Shown here piece after piece: positions 38,558 through 46,565 of a DNA stretch of 64,000 nucleotides. The DNA comes from Silurus meridionalis (taxonomy: Eukaryota; Chordata; Actinopteri; Siluriformes; Siluridae): assembly GCF_014805685.1 (NCBI RefSeq), contig NC_060890.1:16112000-16175999 (forward strand), written 5' to 3'. The notes beneath the pieces were generated by a model that worked only from the letters and a program-made list of their open reading frames with translations, was not told where the DNA came from and searched no databases. Position numbers and translations under genes: made by a program. The first letter of the stretch is position 1. The number at the start of each line of letters is the position of its first letter.

Positions 38558-41500
38558 GGGGTGTTAATCGAGTAACAAGTATTTTTTTTTATTATTAAAA
38601 GAGCAATACTAAATATACAGGAAAATTAAACACGTCTCTTAAATTGAACAAGTAATTTGTCCTCCCCTTTAAGAAATTTACATTGCACACAAGAACATCT
38701 GAAATCTAAAACCATTTAGTGCATTTAATTGCCAGATTACGTCAAAATGCAGATACAAATAAATAAAAAATCTTTAAAAAAAATCTGATTACTCAATTCA
38801 CTATACATTTACACGTTTATTATTAAATAAAAAAATTAATAAAAATCATCTAGTCTTGTTTTAGTTTGAAATAATCCCAATCTATGGAAATGTGCTATTG
38901 TTTTCTTTGGCCTGAATCATATGGAAGCCTGTTTTCACCACATTAACAAAAGTTTGCCCAGTTTGATACTATGTGATTCTATTGATTGTAGTCGATTTCA
39001 TTTTCGACGTGTAAAGCTTTGGCACTTCATAGGGGGCGCCGCTGCCCGACTGGCAAATAAAGTCTCAATGCAATAAATAAAGTCGGAAGTGTGAGAAACA
39101 GTAGGAATTGTAAGAAGAAGAAAAACCCGGAATAGGGAGAAAAGTTAAAATTAGGCAAACTTTTTTTTTTTTTTTAGTGGAACGAGCCTTCATATAAACG
39201 GTTTCCTTGCCCCTCGCTGTTTTCTCCCCGTTCCTGCAGTTTCTCATTCTGCGGTGCGCGTCTACCCGTCCAGTGCACTCGAGTTTAGCGAGTGGTGCAT
39301 CAGTAATAATGGTCCGTGGGGAAACAATGCTCTGGGTGCAGTTAAATGGACTAAACGAAGCATATAATTAGATTTATTTGTATTCAAATTAGTCTAGCTA
39401 CTCAAGAAATCGTTTCAGCCCTAGTTCACATTTAAACTTTACTTTTGTTTTGTTAAATGTATCTAAAGGTCTGACACAATAACGCAGGTACAAAATTTTA
39501 AATTTAAAAAAAAAAAATGTACTGAACTTTTACAATGAGCACTTAAGAGCAAATAAAAGTTGCACGAGGCAGTTAGTGTATTTATTGAAACATTACACTT
39601 CCTTAATATATCCCTGTATTTACATACAAACGTAAACAAAAGCGCCTAGTCACCCAGACAGCACCCCACATAACGCATTCCTTCAATGACTTTGCGAGGT
39701 TTTCTTTGCTGCCTAGGAACCAGTCCACACTGATCTACTCTACCTGCTCATGCTAACTGGGTTTCTGATATTTCAAGCAATTTCTCAACACTACTTATGA
39801 TACGATAAACTTTGCTGTGACCTGCTGCATCTCCTGGACTCTGTTGAGGATTGTTTACCCGTCCACACTGTGACTACGCTGATCCAATGCAGAACCATTG
39901 TACAGAAGCGATTAGTACCAGAGACGGCCACATTAAGTTTCCTGTTTAAGAAAATTACTGGTCAATTTTAGTTGCAAAAATATATCACGTCAAAAACAAA
40001 TCGAGGAGGAAAGAGAAAAAGGAGAAACAACCCCCAATAGTTTAGCACAAGCCTCTCGTGTGTCTGTGTCCTGAATTTGTAATTTTGGTGACTCATTCCC
40101 TTCCAACTGAATCATCCCATATAACTTTGTGTTGCGCTTTAATTGTGCGCTCAGGGACAGTCATGAAACCTGCAGCTTTATACTAAATTAGTAGATTAAA
40201 GACATGTGAGCCAGGCTCCAGTAATGGAGTTCTTGCAGGAGTCTCCCATTTCTTATATCAGGATATTATACAGGCATTTTACACGCTGCCAAACAACCAG
40301 CAATGCCAACAGCCCACTTCCTCAATTCAAGCTAAAGGCCGACTGTACGCTGATACACAGATGACCACACAAAACAAAACAAAAGCAGTTTTATATATTA
40401 CTGATCCTCAGGCACATTGACAAGTTTTAACTACACCGTTATTACATTTACTTTCATGCACAGTCACATGCCTGTTGGTGTATGTTTGACTTTACTGGTG
40501 TTTATTTAACACAAAAAACAAACAAAAACAACAAAAGGGGGAGGGTCACAACAAAAGCTGCAATAAGATTGTAAATAGAAATAAATGTGCTCATGAGCCC
40601 AGGAACAGAAACGTCGCTCTGATGCTCCTGGTCCACACCAGTGATTCAGAATCTGGAGTCCTGGTGCAAGTTTCAATAACAAAAATGACACCAGAAAAGA
40701 AAAATCAATAAGGTTAAATGTTTTACATTTTTCTATAACTTCATCTAGCAGGATGCACTGATCCCACTTTTGAGAGCAACCCAAAGTCACACAGGGGAAT
40801 CACTTCACAAGCTTCTGTCATCATCAACATAAAGACCTCTCTCTCGTGTTCACACGCGAGATTAATGTGGGCAGTAAACATTACACACACATTTCGAAAG
40901 TCAGTGACTGTTGATTTAGTTCTCATATCAGTAATCTAATATTCAGACTGTTACTTCACTAGAAACTAGGGTCTGATCTACAAATCGCTACAATCTCAGG
41001 ATTTAACAATAAACTCATTTGACCATGGGACACATTATGCACAAAATACAGAGCAGGTGAATCACCTCAAGGGAGACCACTTGATGGTAAAGTGTCAGAG
41101 ATTTCACCTGATTCTCTTCTAGTGGAAAGAGAAAAGACTAGACACTTAGTTCAAATAGAACTTGTGTCAAATCAGAGTTTAGTAAACTAAAGGTTAATCA
41201 GTATTCCCAGCCATTGCCAAGGTCAAAAAATATCCACAGATCAGCATTCAAGAATACAATTAAAACACTTCCCCCACATCAGCTGTGCTTGAGCCGGATT
41301 ATAGATAAGTGAAAGTTGCTATAGGATTCATCCCATTCTCCTAAAATATTATCCTTAATTAAAAACTTCAGTGGTTCTCACTGTCAACATTAAGTGTCTA
41401 AAATGTACTTTTCCCTATTACTTCAAGGACACTATTTAAAACCTCTGCTACACACTGAGATCTGGCAGTGAGTGTCTGCAGACTCCACGCTCTCGCAGGC

Positions 41501-42103
41501 CTGATTAAAGCGCTGCTGCACCGCTGTGAATGGAGAAGTTCAGTGAAAGCGCATGTGGCTGTGCTGCGGGTATGTGAGCTCACTTCCGCCCTCTGCTGTT
41601 TGCTCTCGGTCATTACAGCCACAACGAGCTGCTCCGACCCGATTGTAACAAAATGGCCGTTCAGCCACTGTCACGTGACTCCTTTGTGTTTTGCAAGCCG
41701 ATTGCTAGGCGAACAATACAATACAACACGAATATTTTGCCCAAAATCGTAAGAAAACGTCGTTATGTCCTAGCACGGTCTGAAAAATCCCACCGGGGGA
41801 TGCACTAACAGCACGATTTACCGCGGAGAAAAAAACCCGAGCGGCGGCCATTTTGTGAAAAGCTGCGCAGGAGATACCGAGGCGCTCCTTTTATCGAAAA
41901 ATATACAGAAAACATGTATAAAACCGACTCATGGCATCTTAGAAACGTACCGATTCCTCCTCCTTTTCCATCCCCGTCGGCATCTGCGGAACAGCTCGGT
42001 TGATAGAGGCATATTCGTGCAGGTCTGGTAAATCCTCGCAGCGGAAGACGGGTAGGGGCTTGGTAGCGTCCAGCGCCCGCGCCCGAAACGACAATTTACT
42101 CAT
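25771..42103 (-). CDS. Enhancer of polycomb homolog 1 (EPC1), 14 coding exons
   Basis: Nuclear scaffold subunit of the NuA4/TIP60 histone acetyltransferase complex, which acetylates H4/H2A (known for the family). The coding exons, from the start codon, are 42103-41951, 33892-33733, 31627-31482, 31299-31093, 30871-30723, 30277-30130, 29928-29770, 29624-29535, 29375-29227, 28920-28553, 27062-26953, 26872-26725, 26350-25996 and 25843-25771. They join in phase to 2415 nt, 804 residues, with no internal stop; human EPC1 is 836. The N-terminal EPcA region (about 1-275) starts [20 protein letters not shown] and includes [29 protein letters not shown] and a Lys/Arg-rich helix. The [18 protein letters not shown] block follows at about 437-454, then a Ser-rich region, a Gln-rich segment (about 578-613) and the EPcC tail ending [21 protein letters not shown] in exon 1 matches EPC1 and not EPC2. 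Which teleost paralogue (a or b) cannot be decided. Start chosen because [11 protein letters not shown] is the invariant family N-terminus. Confidence 0.97.
25996..26350 (-). CDS. epc1 coding exon 13 (residues 663-781 in part)
   Basis: Acceptor TTCCAG|GGGTTT, donor CACTGG|GTGAGC. It encodes [13 protein letters not shown], a Ser/Thr/Asn-rich segment, [24 protein letters not shown] and [18 protein letters not shown], all typical of EPcC. Confidence 0.96.
26725..26872 (-). CDS. epc1 coding exon 12 (residues 614-663 in part)
   Basis: Acceptor CTTTAG|TCTCTA, donor CCTCAG|GTGAGA. It encodes [20 protein letters not shown], which is near-identical to human EPC1, and GVNGILQAS. It starts the EPcC domain. 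Confidence 0.96.
26953..27062 (-). CDS. epc1 coding exon 11 (residues 577-613)
   Basis: Acceptor TTTCAG|TG, donor CAG|GTGTGTG. It encodes [20 protein letters not shown] and [11 protein letters not shown], the Gln-rich coiled segment of EPC1, shorter here than in human. Confidence 0.95.
27063..28552 (-). other. epc1 intron 10 (1.49 kb)
   Basis: AT-rich, with an A-run near 27930-27952. No repeat family or nested gene was recognised. Confidence 0.85.
28553..28920 (-). CDS. epc1 coding exon 10 (residues 454-577 in part)
   Basis: Acceptor GTACAG|AGTGCTC, donor CAGTGG|GTGAGT, ending phase 1. It encodes [20 protein letters not shown], a Ser/Pro-rich stretch, and [14 protein letters not shown], which matches the EPC1 SCRWRHFRPRT motif. 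The rest is low-complexity and diverged, as usual for this region. Confidence 0.94.
29227..29375 (-). CDS. epc1 coding exon 9 (residues 405-454 in part), GC donor
   Basis: Acceptor CCTCAG|GCTCAC. It encodes [11 protein letters not shown] and [17 protein letters not shown], the most conserved part of the central domain. The donor reads GGCAG|GCAAGT, so intron 9 is GC-AG. The only frame-preserving junction with exon 10 uses this GC donor. Confidence 0.93.
29535..29624 (-). CDS. epc1 coding exon 8 (residues 375-404)
   Basis: Acceptor GTTTAG|ATGCAC, donor CATGCT|GTATGT. It encodes [20 protein letters not shown] and KAGCFYHA, aligning without gaps to the EPC1 AGCQYYA region across the junction with exon 9. 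The 145-bp intron 7 upstream is short. Confidence 0.93.
29770..29928 (-). CDS. epc1 coding exon 7 (residues 322-374)
   Basis: Acceptor CTTCAG|CCTGAG, donor CAG|GTATGAG. It encodes a basic [17 protein letters not shown] and then [20 protein letters not shown], a conserved acidic EPC motif. Confidence 0.96.
30130..30277 (-). CDS. epc1 coding exon 6 (residues 272-321)
   Basis: Acceptor TTCCAG|GAACAGC, donor AAG|GTGAGG. It encodes [20 protein letters not shown] and [14 protein letters not shown]. The YxIPIIP phrase matches EPC1. The segment before it is more diverged than neighbouring exons. Confidence 0.93.
30723..30871 (-). CDS. epc1 coding exon 5 (residues 223-272 in part)
   Basis: Acceptor ATAACAG|AAC, donor AAGAG|GTATGA, ending phase 2. 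It encodes [20 protein letters not shown] and [17 protein letters not shown], predicted to be a long charged helix. Confidence 0.96.
31093..31299 (-). CDS. epc1 coding exon 4 (residues 154-222)
   Basis: Acceptor TTTCAG|CTT, donor AAAG|GTGAGT. It encodes [38 protein letters not shown] and [11 protein letters not shown], a highly conserved basic segment of EPcA. Confidence 0.97.
31482..31627 (-). CDS. epc1 coding exon 3 (residues 105-153)
   Basis: Acceptor GTACAG|CTTTC, donor CAG|GTATCA. It encodes [20 protein letters not shown] and then a basic [20 protein letters not shown], ending phase 0. The acidic DYDLDSEDE stretch is diagnostic of EPC proteins. Confidence 0.96.
31628..33732 (-). other. 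epc1 intron 2 (2.1 kb)
   Basis: AT-rich, no transposon recognised and no conserved non-coding block visible by eye. Short frames here (for example 32779-33030) have no family resemblance. Confidence 0.85.
33733..33892 (-). CDS. epc1 coding exon 2 (residues 52-104)
   Basis: Acceptor TTGTAG|GAG, donor CAGC|GTGAGT, ending in phase 1. It encodes [20 protein letters not shown], then [11 protein letters not shown] and [11 protein letters not shown], all in the conserved EPcA region. Confidence 0.96.
34565..34608 (+). repeat. (CA)n microsatellite in epc1 intron 1
   Basis: An uninterrupted dinucleotide run of about 22 repeats. Confidence 0.95.
35610..35910. repeat. CpG-containing unclassified repeat relic
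   Basis: The sequence switches from AT-rich to CpG-bearing, with GGTCGCGAGTGTCAAGGTCG and GTGAGTATCGAGGTACCCTG at the centre, then CAGTAATGCCCCCACTTTAC. The CGAGGTACCCTGTATATTAT edge looks like a DNA-transposon terminus. I could not name the family or find a matching inverted end. Confidence 0.35.
36194..37573 (-). mobile_element. Tc1/mariner-like element, 1.38 kb, dead transposase
   Basis: Inverted ends: left GAACAAAATCTTAAGACCAG and right (reverse complement) GAACAAAATCTTAAGACTGG. The minus strand at 36669-37001 encodes a catalytic-domain fragment with [15 protein letters not shown] and [15 protein letters not shown], where QQDNA carries the second Asp of the DDE/DDD triad. Before and after this the frame is broken. 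It lies between a (CA)n tract and a long (AT)n tract inside epc1 intron 1, antisense to nothing since epc1 is also on the minus strand. Confidence 0.85.
36669..37001 (-). pseudogene. Transposase fragment (Tc1/mariner)
   Basis: A 110-codon open frame containing [17 protein letters not shown] and [16 protein letters not shown]. It ends at a stop before the last acidic catalytic residue and lacks the N-terminal DNA-binding helix-turn-helix, so it cannot encode an active enzyme. Confidence 0.8.
37598..37692. repeat. (AT)n tract of about 47 repeats
   Basis: An almost uninterrupted alternating TA run at the right edge of the mariner-like element. It is able to form cruciform DNA. Length in the assembly may be unreliable. 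Confidence 0.95.
38518..38553 (+). repeat. (GGGTCA)n and (GT)n compound repeat
   Basis: Four near-repeats of GGGTCA (about 38495-38516) lead into (GT)n. It abuts the hAT-like relic on its right. Confidence 0.9.
38563..39423. mobile_element. hAT-like relic in epc1 intron 1
   Basis: TTAATCGAGTAACAAGTATT at the left and TCTAGCTACTCAAGAAATCG then TTTCAGCCCTAG at the right resemble the ends of a common fish hAT family (memory). GC-rich islets at 39035-39060 and 39190-39330 lie inside. There is no transposase frame and no target duplication was seen. Confidence 0.55.
41844..41855 (-). promoter_or_regulatory. YY1-like motif in the start of epc1 intron 1
   Basis: GCGGCCATTTTG reads CAAAATGGCCGC on the minus strand, one mismatch from the YY1 core. 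It lies about 100 bp downstream of exon 1. Confidence 0.35.
41951..42103 (-). CDS. epc1 coding exon 1 (residues 1-51)
   Basis: The start codon lies at 42103-42101. It encodes [10 protein letters not shown]... to [11 protein letters not shown] and ends in phase 0 at donor TCG|GTACGT. CpG-rich, within the promoter island. Separated from exon 2 by about 8.1 kb. Confidence 0.97.
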
Positions 42104-42342
42104 TTTTTTATATCGAAAAACGTAACATAAACATATAATGTCCCTTTAGATTCCCAAATGACACTGTTAAAGCTCTCATTGAGGAATCTGGGTCGGTCTT
42201 CGGAGTCAGTCGTCGGATTGGTTTGAAAAATACGAGTCCAGCGAGAAGAACGGAGCCGAGAAGGCCCGGGGCTCGGTCGCTCTCTCTCGGTGTGATTTCG
42301 CAGTAGCGCCGCTCTGTCTCCCTGGCTCAGTGCGCCATGGCC

Positions 42343-42352
42343 AACATGGCGG
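42343..42352 (+). promoter_or_regulatory. YY1-like motif upstream of epc1
   Basis: AACATGGCGG matches the AAnATGGCGG core of YY1 sites. It lies about 240 bp upstream of the epc1 start codon, in the CpG island. The same bases give a plus-strand ATG with a 69-codon frame that I do not consider a gene. Confidence 0.4.
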
Positions 42353-42480
42353 ACATTAAAAACTCTTTAGCTGTGGGTTTGTTTCCTGCGGCCCGACCCC
42401 CTCCTCCTGCGACGCGCGTTCACGCGTCACTCATTCCCGCGCACTTCAACACGCGTGCGCGCCCCCGCGCCTGGGGGGGG

Positions 42481-43545
42481 AAGGGGCGCAACACACGAAT
42501 AAAAAACGGCTTTTGTGTGTGCACGTATGTTATTATTATTATTTAATCCAGCTGCCGAAACTGAATTATACTGCACAAATATTTTTATATACACACCTGT
42601 TAAATAGGAAAATACTACGACTACTGATTATACTAACAATAATCATAAACATAAAATATGTTAAATGAAATACTAATAACTTTATTATTATTATTAATTA
42701 TTATTATTAGTAATTCACCGATACAAAATACTGTAATAAAATAAAGGTTGTTTACGCTAATATACACCCGGTTATAATCAACCCGTATAAAATGTATTGT
42801 ACACGCGAAGAAAATAAATAAATAATAATAATAAAAAAAAAAAAATAGAAAACAGGATTGGGAAAAACTCATACACCAAACAGTTTGGTCTATTTAAAAA
42901 AAATTATAATATTTGCTATATTTAAAGGAAACTTAATATTTGAGATAAAATTAATTTTTCCGTAAAACTGTACGGATAAAGCGCTGTAAAAGGCAGACCG
43001 CATGTCTCCCTCTGCTGGTCAAACAAGTGTAGTGTAACGACCAGGATTCAATTAAGCAGAAATCTTCCATTTTGTTAGAGAGACATCAGAGTTCTTTATT
43101 TTAGGGGAAAGAAAATCCCAATCAGTCATAAAACACCAAATTGAAAGAATCTGGTCACTAAGTTTCCTGTAATCTTATATATAGAATAGCTGGGCAACGG
43201 AAAAAATAAATTTATACAATACCTTTCATTGCATTGTATTGAGTAATGTGTTGCAATTTACCAGTACAAACTATTAAAACTTCCATGTGTCAAATATTTT
43301 GGGATCAAACCAACCCAATGAAAGCAATTTAAATATTGCACAAGACAAAAATCTCTGATTTGCAACATTTAACAATATAATAAAGTGTATAACCTGGCCT
43401 GCAGGCCTGTTTTTTATATTTATTAATTTATTACAACACATTAAAAGCAATCAAAGCTGATTTGCCTTTTGTCAGAATGTAAGATGGCTTTCTGCACTAC
43501 TTCACAACTTCTTTAACACCACAAGGTCCTAAGTCACACCTTTTG
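42481..43545. other. Intergenic, no recognisable gene
   Basis: AT-rich with ATT-type low complexity near 42530-42720 and 42820-42845. No family was recognised. Confidence 0.45.
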
Positions 43546-44024
43546 TATTACAACCTTTTTTGTGCCACGGACTGAATTAATGTCAGACAATATTTTCACG
43601 GACCGGCCTTTAAGGTGTGGTGGATAAATATAACAAAATAAAATGTTATAATGTTAAAATGTTAAAAAGCTAGTATTTTCTAAAACAGATAATAAATGTG
43701 AATCCACTGTGTTGTTTTTTTTTTATTTTGCTCGCTTGGGGGTTTAAATTTAGCGGTAATGTAATGTGTTAACGGCAGGAGCCCCTTTAAGAAGGTAGGG
43801 GCTGGAGGTAAGACATGTGACCGAGGCGTCATGACATGCATCAAGAGTGAGTCATAGACAGATGTGGCGAAGAGAATCCGGAAATTTTCCAAAAAAAAAT
43901 CGTTCAGAATCAGATAATAAATAAAACGGAAACAATGTAAGTTATGTTATTCTTTTTGTGCGGCCCGGTACCAATTGACCCACGGACCGGTGTCGGTCTG
44001 CGGCCTGGGGGTTGGGGACCACTG
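43546..44024. mobile_element. hAT-type MITE, second copy, inverted
   Basis: The reverse complement matches the 443-bp element at 7534-7976 along its length: GACCGGTGTCGGTC..., CAGATAATAAATAAAACG, GGGGTTTAAATTTAGCG, GGACCGGCCTTTAAGG. The right end GGTTGGGGACCACTG is intact. The left end is eroded to about CAACCTTTTTTGTGCC, so the left boundary is approximate and no clear target duplication was found. Confidence 0.85.
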
Positions 44025-44081
44025 CTGTAAGTGAAATGTGGTGATGCAGTGAAGCCTATGCAGTGTAATATACAATATATA

Positions 44082-45697
44082 CAGTGGGTACAGAAAGTAT
44101 TCAGACCCCCTTTAAATGTTTCAGTGTTATATTGCAGCAATTTGCTAAAATCATTTTTTATTTCTTTTCCTCATGAATGTACACACAGCACCCCATATTG
44201 ACAGAAAAACACAATTGTTGACATTGTTGCAGATTTATTAAAAAAAATAAAAAACTGAAATATCACATGGTCCTAAGTATTCAGACCCTTTGCTCAGTAT
44301 TTAGTAAAAGCACCCTTTTGATTGAGTACAGCCAGGAGTCTTTTTGGGAAAGATGCAACACGTTTTTCACACCTGGATTTGGGGATCCTCTGCCATTCCT
44401 TCTTGCAGATCCTCTCCAGTTCTGTCAGGTTGGATGGTAAATGTTGGTGGACAGCCATTTTTAGGTCTCTCCAGAGATGCTCAATTGGGGTTAAGTCAGG
44501 GCTCTGGCTGGGCCATTCAAGAACAGTCACAGAGTTGTTGTGAATCCACTCCTTCGTTATTTTAGCTGTGTTCTTAAGGTCATTGTCTTGTTGGAAGGTA
44601 AACCTTCGGCCCAGTCTGAGGTCCAGAGCACCCTGGAGAAGGTTTTCGTCCAGGATATCCCTGTACTTGGCCACATTCATCTTTCCCTTGATTGCACCCA
44701 GTCGTCCTGTCCCTGCAGCTGAAAAACACCCCCACAGCATGATGCTGCCACCACCATGCTTCACTGTTGGGACTGTATTGGACAGGTGATGAGCAGTGCC
44801 TGGTTTTCTCCACACATACCGCTTAGAATTAAGGCCAAAAAGTTCTATCTTGGTCTCATCAGACTAGAGAATCTTATTTCTCACCATCTTGGAGTCCTTC
44901 AGGTGTTTTTTTTAGCAAACTCCATGCAGGCTTTCATGTGTCTTGCACTGAGGAGAGTCTTCCGTCGGGCCACTCGGTCATAAAGCCCCAACTGTTGGAG
45001 GGCTGCAGTGATGGTTGACCTTCTACAACTTTCTCCCATCTCCCGACTGTATTTCTGGAGCTCAACCACAGTGATCTTTGGGTTCTTCTTTACCTCTCTC
45101 ACCAAGGCACTTCTCCCCTGAGAGCTCAGCTCTAGGAGGGTTCTGTTCGTCCCAAACGTCTTCCATTTAAGGATTATGGAGGCCACTGTGCTCTTAGGAA
45201 CCTTAAGTGCAGCAGAATTTTTTTTTGTAACCTTGGCCAGATCTGTGCCTTGCCACAGAGCTCTCTGAGCTCTTCAGGCAGTTCCTTTGACCTCATGATT
45301 CTCATTTGCTCTGACATGCATTGTGATCTGTAAGGTCATATATAGACAGGTGTGTGGCTTTCCTAATCAAGTCTAATCAGTATAATCAAACACAGCTGGA
45401 CTCAAATGAAGGTGTAAACCCATCTCAAGGATGATCAGAAGAAATGGATAGCACCTGAGTTAAATATATGAGTGTCCCAGCAAAAGGGTCTGAATACTTA
45501 GGACCATGTGATATTTCAGTTTTTCTTTTTTAATAAATCTGCAAAAATGTCAACAATTCTGTGTTTTTCTGTCAATATAGGGTGCTATGTGTACATTAAT
45601 AAGGAAAAGAAATGAACTGAATTGATTTTAGCAAATGGCTGCAATATAACAAAGAGTGAAAAATTTAGGGGGGTCTGAATACTTTCTGTACCCACTG
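44082..45697 (-). mobile_element. Tc1 element with long IR/DR-type ends, 1616 bp
   Basis: TA at 44080-44081 and 45698-45699 flanks ends that read CAGTGGGTACAGAAAGTATT on both sides in inverted orientation. A second inverted pair, CACATGGTCCTAAGTATTCA, lies about 190 bp inside each end. This is the IR/DR arrangement, about 210-bp ends, known from Sleeping Beauty-type elements. The transposase on the minus strand is interrupted. The ends still agree well, so this is a comparatively young insertion. Confidence 0.93.
44294..45300 (-). pseudogene. Tc1 transposase, frameshifted
   Basis: The N-terminal part (45186-44899) has helix-turn-helix and basic segments (ASIILKWKTFGTNRTL, ARRKTLLSARHMKACMEFAK). 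The catalytic part (44815-44294) has KHGGGSIMLWGCFSAAGTGR, FTFQQDNDLKNTAK with the second Asp, and SQSPDLTPIEHLWRDLK with the final Glu. The stretch between (about 44816-44898) has frameshifts around the first Asp (SDETK-type site). About 330 codons in total, the usual Tc1 length. The broken frame makes it inactive. Confidence 0.88.
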
Positions 45698-46015
45698 TAA
45701 GTCAGACAATCCAGGATCTACACTGTCAATGTACAATTTCCCTATAATATAAAGTGGTACCATTGAGCTCTGATTACAACCAGAAGTATTTCATATTAAG
45801 AATGTAATATATATATATATTAGTCGTTGACATCTTTATATTTTGGTTAATTACATTTGGCAAAACTAAAAGCTTTGTTAAAGTGGATGGACACCCATGG
45901 TCCTGCCATACACTCCGAGCATTGTGGGTCTCTGTTTGGAAGGCAACAGATTTTCTTCCAGGATTGCCTCAAGTGTTTTCTGTCAATTTCACACTCAATC
46001 AAGTTGTTTCCATCT

Positions 46016-46284
46016 AATTTACATTTACATTTGCGGCATTTAGCAGACGCCCTTATCCAGAGCGATGTACAAAAGTGCTTTAAATCTCTAGTAATGAATA
46101 AATCTACACTGGTACGCAAGATTACAAACTTAATATAAATATAACTCGAATTCTACAAACTTGGAAAGTGCTAATTTAGGTATTTCAGAAAGAGGTAGGT
46201 CTTCAGTCGTCGCTTGAAGATAATCAGGGACTCTGCTGTACGGACATCTAGGGGAAGTTCATTCCACCACCTCGGTGCCAGAAC
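46016..46284 (-). mobile_element. L2-like LINE 3' end, antisense
   Basis: The reverse complement matches the 3' half of the L2-like fragment at 15421-16037: GAACTTCCCCTAGATGTCCG, GACTGAAGACCTACCTC, GAATTCGAGTTATATTTATA and the GGGCGTCTGCTAAATGCCGC tail with TGTAAATGTAAAT. It is truncated after about 270 bp. Confidence 0.85.
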
Positions 46285-46565
46285 AGAGAAGATGAAAAGC
46301 ATGCCCAGAACATGCTCCCACCACCATGCTTTGCTGTAAGGATTGTGTTTTTATGGTAATTAGCTATGTTGGGGTTTGGTTTTAATTGCTTCAGACTTGA
46401 GAACCGTAGGCATTTTTTTTTATTATCTATAATTGCCACTATTTTATGAGGTTTCTGGAAGGTCCAGGCTATGGATGTTCTGTGAACAGCTTACCCAGAT
46501 GAGCTGTGGCTCCCTCTCCAACTCTTTCAGATTTACTCTCGGCCTCTTGGTTGCTTCGTTTGGCA
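46285..46565 (-). mobile_element. Tc1/mariner transposase fragment
   Basis: The minus strand reads AKHGGGSMFWACF, the conserved Tc1 motif before the second catalytic Asp. The adjacent phrase CAACTCTTTCAGATTTACTC with GGCCTCTTGG is also Tc1-like from memory. No ends were found. Confidence 0.6.

Larger units (their letters stand above)
33893..41950 (-). other. epc1 intron 1 (8.06 kb), repeat-filled
   Basis: Holds a (CA)n at 34565-34608, a CpG-containing unclassified repeat at about 35610-35910, a Tc1/mariner-like element at 36194-37573, a long (AT)n at 37598-37692, a (GT)n at 38518-38553 and a hAT-like relic at 38563-39423. The rest (39424-41830) is unique-looking AT-rich sequence with no gene. 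Confidence 0.9.
41830..42480 (-). promoter_or_regulatory. epc1 promoter region and CpG island
   Basis: CpG density rises sharply around exon 1 and falls again near 42500. A CCAAT box in minus-strand orientation (ATTGG at 42217-42221) lies about 115 bp upstream of the start codon. No TATA box was seen, as expected for a housekeeping chromatin gene. Transcription start is probably at about 42180-42330, giving a short 5' UTR. Confidence 0.75.

Noticed and set aside
42337..42546. Plus-strand 69-codon frame starting MANMADIK at the epc1 promoter
   Set aside because: It lies in the CpG island antisense to epc1, ends in low complexity and has no donor site or homologue that I know. A divergent transcript cannot be excluded.
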